Source: Pseudomonadota bacterium (GTDB lineage Bacteria; Pseudomonadota; Gammaproteobacteria; Burkholderiales; Gallionellaceae). Taken from it: DNA of 64,000 nucleotides. The notes beneath the pieces were generated by a model. That model searched no databases, had not been told where the DNA came from, and saw nothing but the letters and a program-made list of their open reading frames with translations. Positions 1 through 9,413 of the stretch are shown here, piece after piece (position 1 is the stretch's first letter; each line of letters begins with the position of its first letter). Made by a program: the position numbers and the translations under genes. The stretch is from NCBI GenBank assembly GCA_021782995.1, contig JAJXUI010000014.1, forward strand, positions 1-64,000. The letters are read 5' to 3'.

Positions 1-15
1 TTTGCCGAAGGGAAC

Positions 16-354
16 ATGGAGTGGCTGCGGGATGGCCGACGCCTGAAGCCAGATTGGTGTGCGCAGTTCAAGGCCTGGGAAATTCCGACGGCGTGGTTCG
101 ACAGCGTGATCAAACTTGCCCTGAGGCGACACCAAGAGGTCTACGTGATCCAGTTGTACCGGGAGCACCAGAAATGCGCTCCGGCATGCTGGAACGCTGA
201 GGGCTTTCACTGCGAATGCTCCTGCATGGGGGAGAACCACGGCGGTGGTCATCCAGGCGGCAACTGGTACGAGGTTTCCGAAACCTTTGCCGTGTCCTGG
301 GGGCAGCAGCGCTATTCATGCCGCCATCTGAAGGTCAAGAACCTCGGGCGCTGA
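16..354 (+). CDS. Cys-rich hypothetical protein, possibly phage/plasmid type
   Basis: I cannot assign a function. The 112-residue reading frame has a central Cys cluster (CAPACWNAEGFHCECSCMG) followed by HGGGH, which could bind a metal. The frame is open to the left edge of the window, so the true start may lie outside. There is no convincing ribosome binding site before the ATG used here. From memory, similar Cys-rich proteins occur in phage-like or integrated regions, so it may be the edge of a mobile element; that is inference. It is followed by a candidate ncRNA and a strong terminator that separate it from the adenylate cyclase gene. Confidence 0.5.
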   Translation: MEWLRDGRRLKPDWCAQFKAWEIPTAWFDSVIKLALRRHQEVYVIQLYREHQKCAPACWNAEGFHCECSCMGENHGGGHPGGNWYEVSETFAVSWGQQRYSCRHLKVKNLGR

Positions 355-440
355 CCGTGGCAGCGCAAGCTATCGAAGGTCGGAAATGCGCGGAGACAGC
401 CAAAGTCCACCCGGACCTCCGCATCGTATATAATCTCGCC

Positions 441-538
441 TACGGTGTCCTCGCCGATGAGGCAGGAAGGTTCTCTCTAGTAGGGGACTACACCACCAAA
501 ATCAGGAAAGCCGGATGTGCAAACATCCGGCTTTTTCA
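441..538 (+). ncRNA. candidate small structured RNA
   Basis: A good -10 hexamer TATAAT (429-434) with no clear -35 precedes about 95 nt containing no credible gene and ending in a perfect intrinsic terminator. Inside, GGTGT near 444 can pair with ACACC near 489, enclosing a CCTC/GAGG hairpin, so a closed multibranch fold is possible. It could be an independent small RNA or a leader or trailer element. I do not recognise the family. Confidence 0.35.
507..538 (+). terminator. perfect intrinsic terminator
   Basis: AAAGCCGGATGT pairs without mismatch with ACATCCGGCTTT across a GCAA tetraloop, followed by a short U-rich tail. It would end transcription from the first ORF or the candidate ncRNA. 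The ORF-track start of the next gene at 517 falls inside this hairpin and is therefore unlikely. Confidence 0.85.
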
Positions 539-690
539 TTTTAGCGGTTGCGATTTGCTTGATAAAAATCCTGCTATCCCGGATAGGGTGGGTGTTTGAT
601 GGCTTGTATTATTCAACCCGGCTTGTCATTATGACGTTCCTGCGAACCTTGCTGTTTGCAAGCAGGACTCAAGCGCTGAAAAAGGGGCAT

Positions 691-1983
691 ATGGATCAGG
701 CAGGTATCAACAGGCTGGTTAAGGGCAAATGGGCGATAGTTGCCACAGTGGCCATTGCGCTCATGTCGATCCTTCTGGTTTTGCTGGCTTATTACCTGAA
801 CAGTCAGCATGTTGTCATCTTCGAGTTCCGAACTGTAGACGTGCATCCGGGAGAGCGTGCGGTTTGGGAGGTGGTATTTGATCTTGTTTTTATTGTCCTG
901 CTGGGCCTGATCGCTTTCATCTATACGCGCCATTTTGGTGTTTTTAAGGCATTTCCGGTTGCCATCATTTTTTCCCTGGTTTTCCTGGAGCTGGCTTACT
1001 GGCTGAGCAGCCTTGGCCACCGGGTAAATATCCTTTTTCCCTTGATATCGATGTTCATTTCCCTGCTGATATCAGGTGCGTTCCGTTATTTTGTGCTTGA
1101 ACGCGGTGTGCGTGAATTGCGTTCAATTTTTTCCAGCTACCACTCGGACAAGCTGGTTGCGCGACTGGAGGTCAATCCGGGAGCTGCGAAAATCGGCGGC
1201 GACAACAAGGATGTCACCATCATATTTACCGATATCAAGGGTTTTACCGCGTTCAGTGAGCAGCGTATGCCGATTGAGGTGGTGGCTCGGCTCAATGAGT
1301 ATCTGGGCGAGATGGTTCAGATCATCGATGAGTTTGATGGCTATTTGGATAAATTCATTGGTGACGGCATCATGGCATACTGGGGAGCGCCGCTGGCTCA
1401 GGAGGATCACGCCAATCTGGCAATTGCCTGTCTGCTGGCCATGCAGAATTCCATGCATAAACTGCAGTTAAAGTGGCAGGAGGCGGGAGAAGAACCTTTT
1501 TCGATACGGGCCGGTGTGCAATCGGGTGAGGTGGTAGCGGGTAACATCGGTTTGCGTGGCAAGAAGATGGAGTATACGGTGATAGGTGACACTGTGAACC
1601 AGGCTGCAAGGTTGGAAACAAGTGCCAAGTATTACGGAATAGATATGCTGGTGGGAGAAGGAACCTATTTGCGCACTCGGGACCTGTACAGTTATCGCGA
1701 GCTGGACAGGGTGCGCATGGTGGGGAAAATGCTGCCGGTTACAGTTTACGAGTTGATCGGGCCGATTTCAGATGGTCCGGGTAGGTTGCAAAAACTGTTT
1801 GCAGAGGCCCTTGAAATTTACCGTTCCCAAAACTGGAGTGAGGCTGAGAAAGTATTTTCAGCGCTGGTGCTGGAATATCCCCAGGACAAGCCAAGTGCCA
1901 TGTATCTGGAGCGTTGCCAGTATTTCCTCAGGCATCCTGCAGCTTCGGACTGGGATGGGGTGTTTGTGCGTAATGCAAAGTAA
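691..1983 (+). CDS. membrane-bound class III adenylate cyclase
   Basis: Converts ATP to cAMP. Four predicted membrane segments fill the first ~180 residues, followed by a class III cyclase domain. Metal-binding Asp residues lie in FTDIKGFTAFSE and FIGDGIMAYWG. The Lys of LDKFIGD and the Asp of VIGDTVNQAARLE are the adenine-selecting type, and Asn and Arg of VNQAARLE match the transition-state residues. The C-terminus resembles a short TPR-like helical tail (EALEIYRSQNWSEAEKVFSAL). No full CHASE2 sensor is visible, so it looks like a shortened relative of CHASE2 cyclases. I chose ATG 691 because AAAGGGG lies just upstream, although spacing is short; ATG 631 is an alternative. The 517 start lies in a terminator hairpin. 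Confidence 0.85.
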   Translation: MDQAGINRLVKGKWAIVATVAIALMSILLVLLAYYLNSQHVVIFEFRTVDVHPGERAVWEVVFDLVFIVLLGLIAFIYTRHFGVFKAFPVAIIFSLVFLELAYWLSSLGHRVNILFPLISMFISLLISGAFRYFVLERGVRELRSIFSSYHSDKLVARLEVNPGAAKIGGDNKDVTIIFTDIKGFTAFSEQRMPIEVVARLNEYLGEMVQIIDEFDGYLDKFIGDGIMAYWGAPLAQEDHANLAIACLLAMQNSMHKLQLKWQEAGEEPFSIRAGVQSGEVVAGNIGLRGKKMEYTVIGDTVNQAARLETSAKYYGIDMLVGEGTYLRTRDLYSYRELDRVRMVGKMLPVTVYELIGPISDGPGRLQKLFAEALEIYRSQNWSEAEKVFSALVLEYPQDKPSAMYLERCQYFLRHPAASDWDGVFVRNAK

Positions 1984-2075
1984 TTTATTGAAAATATTAA
2001 ATAATTAGAATTTGAGTTGAGCTGCGTATTGCCCATTTTTTCAGCGCCAAACTGGCATTGAAAGCGCTAAACCAC

Positions 2076-2081
2076 TATAAT
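2076..2081 (+). promoter_or_regulatory. probable hemA promoter -10 box
   Basis: A consensus TATAAT lies 50 bp before the hemA ATG. The hexamer 17 bp upstream (TGGCAT) is a poor -35, so only the -10 is well supported. Confidence 0.45.
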
Positions 2082-2130
2082 CTCGCCCCCGGCCAATCCC
2101 CCGGCTTCAATAGTCAATTCTTGGTAAAAC

Positions 2131-3384
2131 ATGCAGTTATTTGCTTTTGGCATCAACCATAAAACCGCCCCTCTGGCCGTGCGGGAGCAGGTTGCGTTCA
2201 ATGTCGAGGCGATGGATACCGCTTTGCGCGATCTGGTGGGGCATGGTGCGGCCAAGGAGGCCACGATACTTTCCACCTGCAACCGCACGGAAGTGTATTG
2301 CAGCACCAATGAGCCAGCGCAGGCCATTAACTGGCTGGCGAATTTTCACAAGCTGCCGGCTGACAAGATCGAGCCTTATATTTACGCCATGCCGCAGGAA
2401 GAGGCGGTGAAGCATGCATTCCGCGTGGCCAGCGGGCTGGACTCAATGGTGCTGGGCGAACCGCAAATCCTCGGACAGATGAAGCAGGCGGTGCGCCAGG
2501 CTGAACAGGCTGGCACCATGGGATTCATGCTGCATAAGCTGTTCCAGCGTACTTTTTCGGTCGCCAAGGATGTGCGCACGCAAACGGAAATCGGTGCCAA
2601 CCTTACTTCCATGGCCGCCGCTGCAGTAAAACTTGCCGAGCGCATATTCCCCAGTATTGCCGAACAGCGCGTGCTGTTCATCGGTGCCGGCGAAATGATC
2701 GAACTCAATGCGGTGCATTTCGCCGCCAAGTCCCCGAAACAGGTTACGGTAGCCAATCGTACGCTGGAACGCGCGCAAACCCTGTCGCGTCGATTCAACG
2801 GCAGTGCGATCACGCTGAATGAGTTACCTGACCAGCTGGCACATTACGATATTGTTGTGACCAGCACCGCCAGCCAGTTGCCCATACTGGGAAAAGGCAT
2901 GGTGGAGCGCGCGTTGAAAGCACGCAAGCACAAGCCGCTGTTCATCGTGGATCTTGCGGTGCCGCGCGATGTCGAAGCGGAAGTGGCCGAACTGGATGAC
3001 GTATTCCTTTATAGCGTTGATGATCTTTCGGAGGTGGTGAAGGATGGCCTGGATTCGCGCCAGGGCGCAGTGAAAGAGGCCGAAGTCATCATTGCGGCAG
3101 GCGTGAATGAATTCATGCACTGGATGGAATCTCGTGGTGTAGTGCCGACGATACGTTCCTTGCGTGATGTCGCCGAACGTCAACGCCGGCATGAAATGGA
3201 AAAAGCCTTGCGCAATCTGGCGAAGGGCGAGCCGCCTGAAAAAGTGCTGGAATCCCTGAGCAACGCCCTCACCAACAAATTCCTGCATGCACCTGCCCAT
3301 GCGCTGAACCATGCGCAGGCAGCGGAGCGAGAAGCATTGCTGGATGCAGTGCATCGCATCTACCAGCTGCATACACCTGAATGA
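2131..3384 (+). CDS. hemA: glutamyl-tRNA reductase
   Basis: First committed step of C5-pathway tetrapyrrole synthesis: reduces Glu-tRNA to glutamate-1-semialdehyde using NADPH. The catalytic Cys is residue 50 in [10 protein letters not shown], the N-terminal NHKTAP motif and [15 protein letters not shown] are present, and GAGEM marks the NADPH-binding Rossmann domain. At 417 aa it is normal length, with a C-terminal dimerisation helix region. Its stop overlaps the prfA start (ATGA), indicating translational coupling. The hemA-prfA-prmC order is widely conserved in proteobacteria, and grxD follows here. Confidence 0.97.
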   Translation: MQLFAFGINHKTAPLAVREQVAFNVEAMDTALRDLVGHGAAKEATILSTCNRTEVYCSTNEPAQAINWLANFHKLPADKIEPYIYAMPQEEAVKHAFRVASGLDSMVLGEPQILGQMKQAVRQAEQAGTMGFMLHKLFQRTFSVAKDVRTQTEIGANLTSMAAAAVKLAERIFPSIAEQRVLFIGAGEMIELNAVHFAAKSPKQVTVANRTLERAQTLSRRFNGSAITLNELPDQLAHYDIVVTSTASQLPILGKGMVERALKARKHKPLFIVDLAVPRDVEAEVAELDDVFLYSVDDLSEVVKDGLDSRQGAVKEAEVIIAAGVNEFMHWMESRGVVPTIRSLRDVAERQRRHEMEKALRNLAKGEPPEKVLESLSNALTNKFLHAPAHALNHAQAAEREALLDAVHRIYQLHTPE

Positions 3385-4457
3385 AAGAGAGTATCGCCAA
3401 CAAGCTTGCCCAGCTTGCCGACAGGCTGGATGAGATCAATTCCCTGCTCAGCAGCGAGCAGGCCACCCGCGATATGGAGGCATTCCGCAAGCTGAATCGC
3501 GAACGCACCGAGCTGGAGCCGGTGGTTGAGTTGTATCGTGCTTATCAGGCTGCCGAGGCAGACCTGGCCACAGCCCAGGAAATGCTGGCTGATCCGGACA
3601 TGAAGGATTTTGCCGATGCCGAGATTCAGGAGAACAAGGCGAAGCTGGAACAGCTGGATGTGGACCTGCAAAAGCAGTTGCTGCCCAAAGACCCGAACGA
3701 CGAGCGCAATGTCATCCTCGAAGTGCGCGCCGGTACCGGCGGCGATGAGGCCGCCCTGTTTGCCGGCGACCTGTTCCGCATGTACACGCGGTATGCCGAG
3801 CGCCAGCGCTGGCAGGTGGAAATGATTTCTGAGAGCCTCGGTGAAAAAGGCGGCTACAAGGAGGTGATCGCCCGCATCATCGGTCATGGTGCGTATTCCG
3901 TGCTGAAGTTTGAATCGGGCGCACATCGCGTGCAACGTGTGCCGGAAACCGAATCGCAGGGGCGGGTGCATACTTCGGCCTGTACGGTTGCCATCCTCCC
4001 CGAGGCTGATGAAGTGGGCGATGTGGTGCTGAATCCTGCCGACCTGCGCATTGATACTTTCCGCGCGTCTGGCGCCGGTGGCCAGCACATCAACAAGACG
4101 GACTCCGCTGTGCGAATCACACACTTGCCTACTGGAACTGTTGTGGAGTGCCAGGACGGCCGCTCGCAACACCAGAACAAGGCGCAGGCAATGCGCGTAC
4201 TGGCTGCGCGCATCAAGGCGCGTGAAGAAAGCGAGGCACATGCCAAATATGCAGCGGAGCGCAAGTCGCTGGTGGGAAGTGGCGACCGTTCCGAACGCAT
4301 CCGCACCTATAATTTTCCGCAAGGGCGCGTGACCGATCATCGTATCAATCTCACCCTGTATAAAATGGATCAGATCATGGATGGTGACATCAGTGAATTG
4401 ACCAATGCCCTGATGGCGGAACATCAGGCGGAACAGCTGGCTGCGCTTGCAGAGTAA
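3381..4457 (+). CDS. prfA: peptide chain release factor 1
   Basis: Recognises UAA and UAG stop codons and triggers peptidyl-tRNA hydrolysis. The GGQ hydrolysis motif is at residues 233-235 (SGAGGQHIN) and the PxT stop-codon-recognition tripeptide is PET at 188-190, next to the conserved HTSA. The length of 358 aa is typical. The Gln of GGQ is the residue methylated by PrmC, encoded by the next gene. Start overlaps the hemA stop by four bases. Confidence 0.97.
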   Translation: MKESIANKLAQLADRLDEINSLLSSEQATRDMEAFRKLNRERTELEPVVELYRAYQAAEADLATAQEMLADPDMKDFADAEIQENKAKLEQLDVDLQKQLLPKDPNDERNVILEVRAGTGGDEAALFAGDLFRMYTRYAERQRWQVEMISESLGEKGGYKEVIARIIGHGAYSVLKFESGAHRVQRVPETESQGRVHTSACTVAILPEADEVGDVVLNPADLRIDTFRASGAGGQHINKTDSAVRITHLPTGTVVECQDGRSQHQNKAQAMRVLAARIKAREESEAHAKYAAERKSLVGSGDRSERIRTYNFPQGRVTDHRINLTLYKMDQIMDGDISELTNALMAEHQAEQLAALAE

Positions 4458-4486
4458 TATATATTAATATAATCAATAAGATATAA

Positions 4487-5371
4487 ATGTCATCCATTTC
4501 CGCTGTGTTGGCAGGTGATGCGAAAAAACTGACGGATACCCTGCAACTGACAGCAGCCGAATCGCGCATTGAAGTGCAGATGCTGTTGCAGCGGGTCTTG
4601 CAGGTAAATCGTGCTTATCTGCTGGCACACCCAGAGCGGACGCTCGGCGAAACAGAAGCTGCGGATTATCAGGCACTCTTTCAGCGCCGTTTGTGCGGCG
4701 AACCCATGGCCCACATTCTAGGCGAGCGCGAGTTTTATGGACTGAATCTCAGGGTGACGCCTGACACTTTGATTCCGCGCCCGGATACTGAGTTGCTGGT
4801 GGAGCTGGCTGTCCGGAATTTGGCACCACCTGCTTTAATTCCTGCTGATGCCACAGCGCAAGCGCAACTATCCGTTCTCGATCTGGGGACGGGCAGTGGT
4901 GCAATTGCACTGGCGATAGCGCATGAATGTCCGCACGTCAAAGTGACAGCGGTTGACGCATCACCAGAGGCGCTGGCTGTTGCCCGAGGTAATGCCGAAC
5001 GGCTGGGAATGCGCAATATACAACTGTTGCCGGGCAGCTGGTTTGAGCCTGTAAAGGATGAGCAATACTCCCTGATTGTCTCCAATCCCCCCTATATTGC
5101 CGAATCCGATCCGCATCTGCAGTGTGGAGATGTGCGCTTCGAGCCTGTGTCGGCGCTTGTGGCGGGTGCCGATGGGCTGGATGATATCCGGCAGATCATC
5201 CGGCAGGCACCGGCACATCTGTATCCCGGGGGATGGTTGCTGCTGGAGCATGGATATGACCAGTCGGAGCGGGTGCGGACGTTGCTGCAGCAGGCGGGTT
5301 TTACAATGGTGTTTTCCGGGCAGGATCTGGCCGGCATTGAGCGGGTAAGCGGTGGTCGGTTACCAGGCTGA
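4487..5371 (+). CDS. prmC: release factor glutamine methyltransferase
   Basis: Transfers a methyl group from SAM to the GGQ glutamine of release factors, including the product of the upstream gene. An N-terminal helical domain (~1-85) is followed by a Rossmann methyltransferase with the SAM motif LDLGTGSGAIAL (~131-142) and the substrate motif NPPY (200-203). A Pro/Ala-rich insertion (~113-128) precedes the SAM motif. The short gap after prfA is almost pure AT, and the Shine-Dalgarno sequence is poor, so translation may depend on coupling. Confidence 0.95.
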   Translation: MSSISAVLAGDAKKLTDTLQLTAAESRIEVQMLLQRVLQVNRAYLLAHPERTLGETEAADYQALFQRRLCGEPMAHILGEREFYGLNLRVTPDTLIPRPDTELLVELAVRNLAPPALIPADATAQAQLSVLDLGTGSGAIALAIAHECPHVKVTAVDASPEALAVARGNAERLGMRNIQLLPGSWFEPVKDEQYSLIVSNPPYIAESDPHLQCGDVRFEPVSALVAGADGLDDIRQIIRQAPAHLYPGGWLLLEHGYDQSERVRTLLQQAGFTMVFSGQDLAGIERVSGGRLPG

Positions 5372-5387
5372 CAGATTGGGGGTTGAC

Positions 5388-5416
5388 TTGACGGGTCGGG
5401 GGGGAGTCTCTAGAAT
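5388..5416 (+). promoter_or_regulatory. grxD promoter, sigma70 type
   Basis: TTGACG (5388-5393) and TAGAAT (5411-5416) are separated by exactly 17 bp, a near-consensus sigma70 promoter 40 bp before the grxD ATG. An overlapping TTGACT one half-turn upstream could serve as an alternative -35. So grxD can be expressed independently of the hemA operon. Confidence 0.7.
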
Positions 5417-5456
5417 AGTTGACAGATTTACTCAATTAATCGGCGAAGGAATAGAA

Positions 5457-5774
5457 ATGGATATTCAGGAAGTCATCAGGCAACAGGTCACCGGCAATCC
5501 GGTCGTTGTCTATATGAAAGGTACCCCGACAGCACCGCGTTGCGGATTTTCCGCGAACGTGATCAATATCCTTAACGCACTGGGTGTAAAGGAAATTTTT
5601 GCAGTCAATATTCTCGAAAGCGACGAAATTCGCTTGGGAATCATTGATTACGCCAATTGGCCGACTGTGCCCCAGGTGTGGATCAAGGGTGAATTCATCG
5701 GCGGCTCCGACATTACCACCGAGATGTACCAGAGTGGCGAGTTGAAGGAAAAACTGGGCGATCTGGCTGCCTGA
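5457..5774 (+). CDS. grxD: monothiol glutaredoxin Grx4 family
   Basis: Small cytoplasmic CGFS-type glutaredoxin that binds a [2Fe-2S] cluster with glutathione and participates in Fe-S cluster trafficking. The CGFS active site is at residues 29-32, followed by WPTVPQVWIKGEFIGGSDI, the thioredoxin-fold glutathione-binding region. I use ATG 5457 rather than the 5352 start because the product then begins MDIQEVIRQQ like the family, giving 105 aa, and the dedicated promoter lies inside the longer ORF. AAGGA sits upstream at suitable distance. Confidence 0.95.
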   Translation: MDIQEVIRQQVTGNPVVVYMKGTPTAPRCGFSANVINILNALGVKEIFAVNILESDEIRLGIIDYANWPTVPQVWIKGEFIGGSDITTEMYQSGELKEKLGDLAA

Positions 5775-5849
5775 AGTGGTTGCAAACTAGATAATTATCT
5801 AGGCCATCAGGCATATAGGCATCAAACAGGGGGGAGACTAGAATCCGCT

Positions 5850-5933
5850 CCGAGTGTTGAAGTTCAAGTTAGGTAACTCGTTCTATCAAACTCTCCTCCT
5901 TTACGGGCTATCTCGCGATAGCCCGTTTTTTTT
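5850..5933 (+). ncRNA. candidate sRNA with anti-Shine-Dalgarno stretch
   Basis: Between convergent grxD and argH, TAGAAT (5839-5844) follows GGGGGGAGAC, resembling the sequence at the grxD -10 region, though no good -35 is visible. The putative transcript of about 80 nt contains CTCTCCTCCTTT (5891-5902), complementary to strong ribosome binding sites, directly before a terminator hairpin. That is a plausible layout for a base-pairing small RNA. It could equally be just the grxD 3' untranslated region. Confidence 0.3.
5903..5933 (+). terminator. intrinsic terminator downstream of grxD
   Basis: ACGGGCTATC pairs perfectly with GATAGCCCGT around a TCGC loop, followed by eight T. The reverse strand lacks a T-run, so it acts as an intrinsic terminator only for plus-strand transcription. 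Confidence 0.9.
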
Positions 5934-5935
5934 GC

Positions 5936-7324
5936 CTAGTGTTTCCCTTCCAGATATTTGCGGGCTCGAGCGATCGCTGCCTCCACCTGCTGCGGCGCGG
6001 TGCCGCCGATATGGTTGCGCGCAGCCAGCGAACCTTCCAGCGTGAGTATGGCAAAGATGTCGTCGGTGACCAGATTGGAGAATTGCTGCAACTCTTCCAG
6101 CTTCAGCTCGGCGAGGTCGCAACTCTTGCTTTCGGCAAAACGAACAGCCTGCGCTACCGCTTCATGGGCGTCGCGGAATGGCAGGCCCTTCTTCACCAGG
6201 TAGTCGGCAAGGTCGGTGGCAGTGGCATAGCCTTGCAACGCGGCATTGCGCATGGCTTCAGGCTTCACGGTAATCCCGCCCATCATGTCGGCATAAATAC
6301 GCAAGGTCATTTGCAAGGTATCCACCGTGTCGAACAGCGGCTCCTTGTCTTCCTGATTGTCCTTATTGTAGGCCAGGGGCTGGCTTTTCATCAGCGTCAG
6401 CAGTGATATCAGGTTGCCGGTGACACGGCCAGTCTTGCCGCGCACCAGCTCCGGCACGTCAGGATTTTTTTTCTGCGGCATGATGGAAGAGCCGGTACAG
6501 AAACGGTCGGCAATGTCGATAAACCCGAAGCGCGGGCTCATCCATAGAATGAGCTCTTCTGACAGGCGCGACAGGTGCGTCATCAGCAGCGATGCCGCTG
6601 CGTTGAATTCAATCGCGAAGTCACGGTCGGACACGGCATCCAGCGAGTTTTCACAAACGCCTTCAAAACCCAGCAGTTCGGCAACATATTCACGCTTGAT
6701 CGGGTAGCTGGTGCCTGCCAGTGCTGCGGCGCCCAGTGGCAGGCGATTGACCCGGCGGCGGGTGTCCTGCATACGCTCGGCATCGCGCTTCAGCATTTCA
6801 AAGTAGGCCATCAGGTGATGGGCAAAGCTGACCGGTTGCGCGACCTGCATGTGGGTGAAGCCGGGCATGATGGTGTGCGTGTGTCTGGAAGCCAGCTCGA
6901 TCAACGCCAGTTGCAGGCTTGCAATCAGGTGCAGGATTTCATCGATGGCATGACGCAGGAACAGGCGTACGTCGGTCGCGACCTGGTCATTGCGGGAGCG
7001 CCCGGTATGCAGGCGCTTGCCGGCATCCCCTACCAGCGCGGTCAGGCGCTTTTCGATATTCAGGTGTACATCTTCGAGGTCGACGGACCATTCAAACTGG
7101 CCACTGAGGATTTCATTCTCGATCTGCGACATGCCTTTGCGTATATCTGCAAGATCCTGATTATTGATAATATTGCATGCGGCCAGCATTTGCGCATGGG
7201 CGAGGGAGCCCTGAATATCGAAAATCGCCAGCCGCTGGTCGAATTCGACCGATGCGGTATAGCGTTTTACCAGTTCTGTAACGGGTTCGTTGAATCTGCC
7301 CGACCAGGTTTGATTGTCTTGCAT
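5936..7324 (-). CDS. argH: argininosuccinate lyase
   Basis: Final step of arginine biosynthesis: cleaves argininosuccinate to arginine and fumarate. The superfamily signature [12 protein letters not shown], carrying the catalytic Ser loop, is in the expected position, and [13 protein letters not shown] and the catalytic His region TRSRND/PGFTHMQ are present. At 462 aa it is full length. It is transcribed divergently from the AlgZ/AlgR-type pair, an arrangement known from pseudomonads and many betaproteobacteria, and convergently with grxD. Confidence 0.97.
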   Translation of the reverse strand: MQDNQTWSGRFNEPVTELVKRYTASVEFDQRLAIFDIQGSLAHAQMLAACNIINNQDLADIRKGMSQIENEILSGQFEWSVDLEDVHLNIEKRLTALVGDAGKRLHTGRSRNDQVATDVRLFLRHAIDEILHLIASLQLALIELASRHTHTIMPGFTHMQVAQPVSFAHHLMAYFEMLKRDAERMQDTRRRVNRLPLGAAALAGTSYPIKREYVAELLGFEGVCENSLDAVSDRDFAIEFNAAASLLMTHLSRLSEELILWMSPRFGFIDIADRFCTGSSIMPQKKNPDVPELVRGKTGRVTGNLISLLTLMKSQPLAYNKDNQEDKEPLFDTVDTLQMTLRIYADMMGGITVKPEAMRNAALQGYATATDLADYLVKKGLPFRDAHEAVAQAVRFAESKSCDLAELKLEELQQFSNLVTDDIFAILTLEGSLAARNHIGGTAPQQVEAAIARARKYLEGKH

Positions 7325-7368
7325 GGTTGTCCAGCCTTGTCCAGAATGACGGCATACGGGGAGATTGC

Positions 7369-8406
7369 ATGCCTAAAAGGCGAAGTATAAATCAAAACAT
7401 CATAGCTGACTCGTTGCCGGACTTCCGCAGTCTGGGGGCGGTATTGAGAATCGTAGTGCTGGCAAATTTCATAGCCTTGCTGGCTGTGGTGGCCCAGTCG
7501 TTTTCCCTTGCGGATGTGGTGCGACGCTTTATCGACATGTCTGCATTGATGCAGCCGATACTGCTTTGCAGTTTGCTGGTGCTTTACCTTGCGAGCAAAG
7601 GACTGGCGCAACTCAGCTATTGGCATGGGTTTGTTGTGGTGATTCTGCTGGTTGTCGTCATCACCCTGTCAGTCCTTTCGATGGGGGCAATCCTGTTCAT
7701 GCCGGAGCAGGTTTCCGTTACATATTTCATGCTGAGGTCTGCATTTGTTGCGGCTGTGCTAGCCGCATTCCTGCTGCTTTACTTCAGGATGCGGGCCATG
7801 TCGCTGGTACCCGCGTTGCAGGAAGCCCGCCTGCAGGCGCTGCAAGCGCGTATCCGGCCGCATTTCCTGTTCAACAGCATCAATGCTGTACTGAGCATCG
7901 TTCGCAGCGACCCGAAGCGGGCGGAAACCGCGCTTGAGGATATGGCAGACCTGTTCCGCATGGCGATGGGCAATAGCCAGGAACTGGTGCCATTGCGGCG
8001 AGAAATTGCCCTGACCCGGCAGTATCTTGACCTGGAAAAGCTGAGATTGGGTGAACGCCTGAGGGTGGACTGGCACATCGGTGAAACTGTTGAGATGGCG
8101 GTCATTCCGCCGCTGATCCTGCAGCCTTTGCTGGAGAATGCGGTTTATCATGGCATCGAGCCACTGGCAGAAGGCGGAATCATCAAAATACGCATCAGGC
8201 ATGAAGCGAATGAATTGCTGCTGGATGTGAAGAATCCGTGCAAGGAAGTTTATGGCGCCCACAGTGGCAACCGCATGGCACTGGAAAATATACGTGAAAG
8301 GCTGGCGCTGAGGTTCGATGTCGAGGCAAAATACACGGCGGAACGTGGTGATGACTATTATCATGTGCATATCCAGCTGCCTTACATCAAACAGGAGACT
8401 GAATGA
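7369..8406 (+). CDS. algZ: LytS/AlgZ-type sensor histidine kinase
   Basis: Membrane histidine kinase of the LytS/YehU class. Four membrane helices fill about residues 20-145, followed by the His_kinase domain with the phospho-accepting H box [14 protein letters not shown] and the N box [12 protein letters not shown], then a short ATPase region. I chose ATG 7369 because GGGGAGA precedes it; the ORF-track start at 7327 is a TTG lying next to the argH start. Its stop overlaps the response-regulator start (ATGA). The signal sensed cannot be read from the sequence. Confidence 0.88.
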   Translation: MPKRRSINQNIIADSLPDFRSLGAVLRIVVLANFIALLAVVAQSFSLADVVRRFIDMSALMQPILLCSLLVLYLASKGLAQLSYWHGFVVVILLVVVITLSVLSMGAILFMPEQVSVTYFMLRSAFVAAVLAAFLLLYFRMRAMSLVPALQEARLQALQARIRPHFLFNSINAVLSIVRSDPKRAETALEDMADLFRMAMGNSQELVPLRREIALTRQYLDLEKLRLGERLRVDWHIGETVEMAVIPPLILQPLLENAVYHGIEPLAEGGIIKIRIRHEANELLLDVKNPCKEVYGAHSGNRMALENIRERLALRFDVEAKYTAERGDDYYHVHIQLPYIKQETE

Positions 8407-9170
8407 ACAGTGTGAATCTTCCCCTGAGTGTATTTGTTGTAGATGACGAAGCGCCAGCTCGGCAACGCATCAAGGAATTGCTGGGTGATTGCATGGCCCA
8501 GTTGCCGCTGGAAATTGCGGGTGAGGCTGCCAACGGGGTTGAGGCGCTCGAAATGCTTTCCGGATTGCATGCTGATGTGGCGCTGGTCGATATCCGCATG
8601 CCGCAGATGGATGGACTGGAACTTGCCCAGCACCTGAACAAGCTGGAAAAACCGCCAGTCATCATCTTCACGACTGCCTACGACAATTATGCAATACAGG
8701 CATTCGAACAGCACGCAATCGATTACCTGCTCAAGCCTATCCGCCTGGGGCGACTGTTTGAAGCCCTGACCCGTGCCCGTGCGGCGGTCCCTTTAAAGAG
8801 CGAAGTACTGCAGGAGCTGATGCCGGAGCCGCGCAGGAACCTGTCTATCCATGAGCGCGGCAAAATCCTGCTAGTGCCCGTGGAAAAAATCCTCTACCTG
8901 CGTGCAGAATTGAAATATGTCACGGTGCGCACACAGGAGCGCGAATTTCTGGCCGAAGAGCCTTTGGGTGCACTGGAAAAAGAATTTTCCGCCAGATTCA
9001 TCCGCATACACCGCAACTGTCTGGTGGCGCGCTCGGAAATTGAGAGTTTTGAAAAAGTTGCGGGCGAAGGCAATGAATCGCACTGGACAGTGAAGCTGAA
9101 GGGGCTGGATGAGAAGCTGCCAATCAGCAGGCGACAGCAGCATGTGGTGAAGGAATTCAAGAAACATTAG
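8403..9170 (+). CDS. algR: LytTR-family response regulator, AlgR-like
   Basis: Receives phosphate from the upstream kinase and binds DNA through a C-terminal LytTR domain. The receiver has the acidic pair VVDDEAPARQR, the phospho-accepting Asp in LVDIRMPQMDG, and the conserved Lys in LLKPI. The LytTR domain begins near residue 135 (NLSIHERGKILLVPVEKILYL) and ends with FIRIHRNCLVARSEI. Its start overlaps the kinase stop, so the two are coupled. In related genomes hemC often follows algR; here dnaE follows instead. Confidence 0.88.
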   Translation: MNSVNLPLSVFVVDDEAPARQRIKELLGDCMAQLPLEIAGEAANGVEALEMLSGLHADVALVDIRMPQMDGLELAQHLNKLEKPPVIIFTTAYDNYAIQAFEQHAIDYLLKPIRLGRLFEALTRARAAVPLKSEVLQELMPEPRRNLSIHERGKILLVPVEKILYLRAELKYVTVRTQEREFLAEEPLGALEKEFSARFIRIHRNCLVARSEIESFEKVAGEGNESHWTVKLKGLDEKLPISRRQQHVVKEFKKH

Positions 9171-9413
9171 CGGCTTGCGGAATACAGCTGCGCCAGGTTT
9201 TTGCATTGTCTCGTCGCTGTTGCGGGGCGTCCGGGTTGCCAGGGTGGGCCATGCTATGTCAAAAGTGCTTCCAGAAACTACAGCATACCAGCCACGTCTA
9301 CAGGCTGGATTTGCCTGCGGAAATTTTTTCATGCGGATCAAAGACTAATCATTTTTGAAATGCATTGGTGAATTGCGGTGATAAAATCTTCATGTTCCGC
9401 ATAACAATTCATC

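Noticed and set aside
445-475. Hammerhead ribozyme-like CGATGAGGC...GGAAGG
   Set aside because: The core CUGANGA and GAAA boxes are not met; resemblance is superficial.
216-599. 127-aa ORF overlapping the first gene
   Set aside because: Out-of-frame overlap with the Cys-rich ORF and runs through the terminator hairpin.
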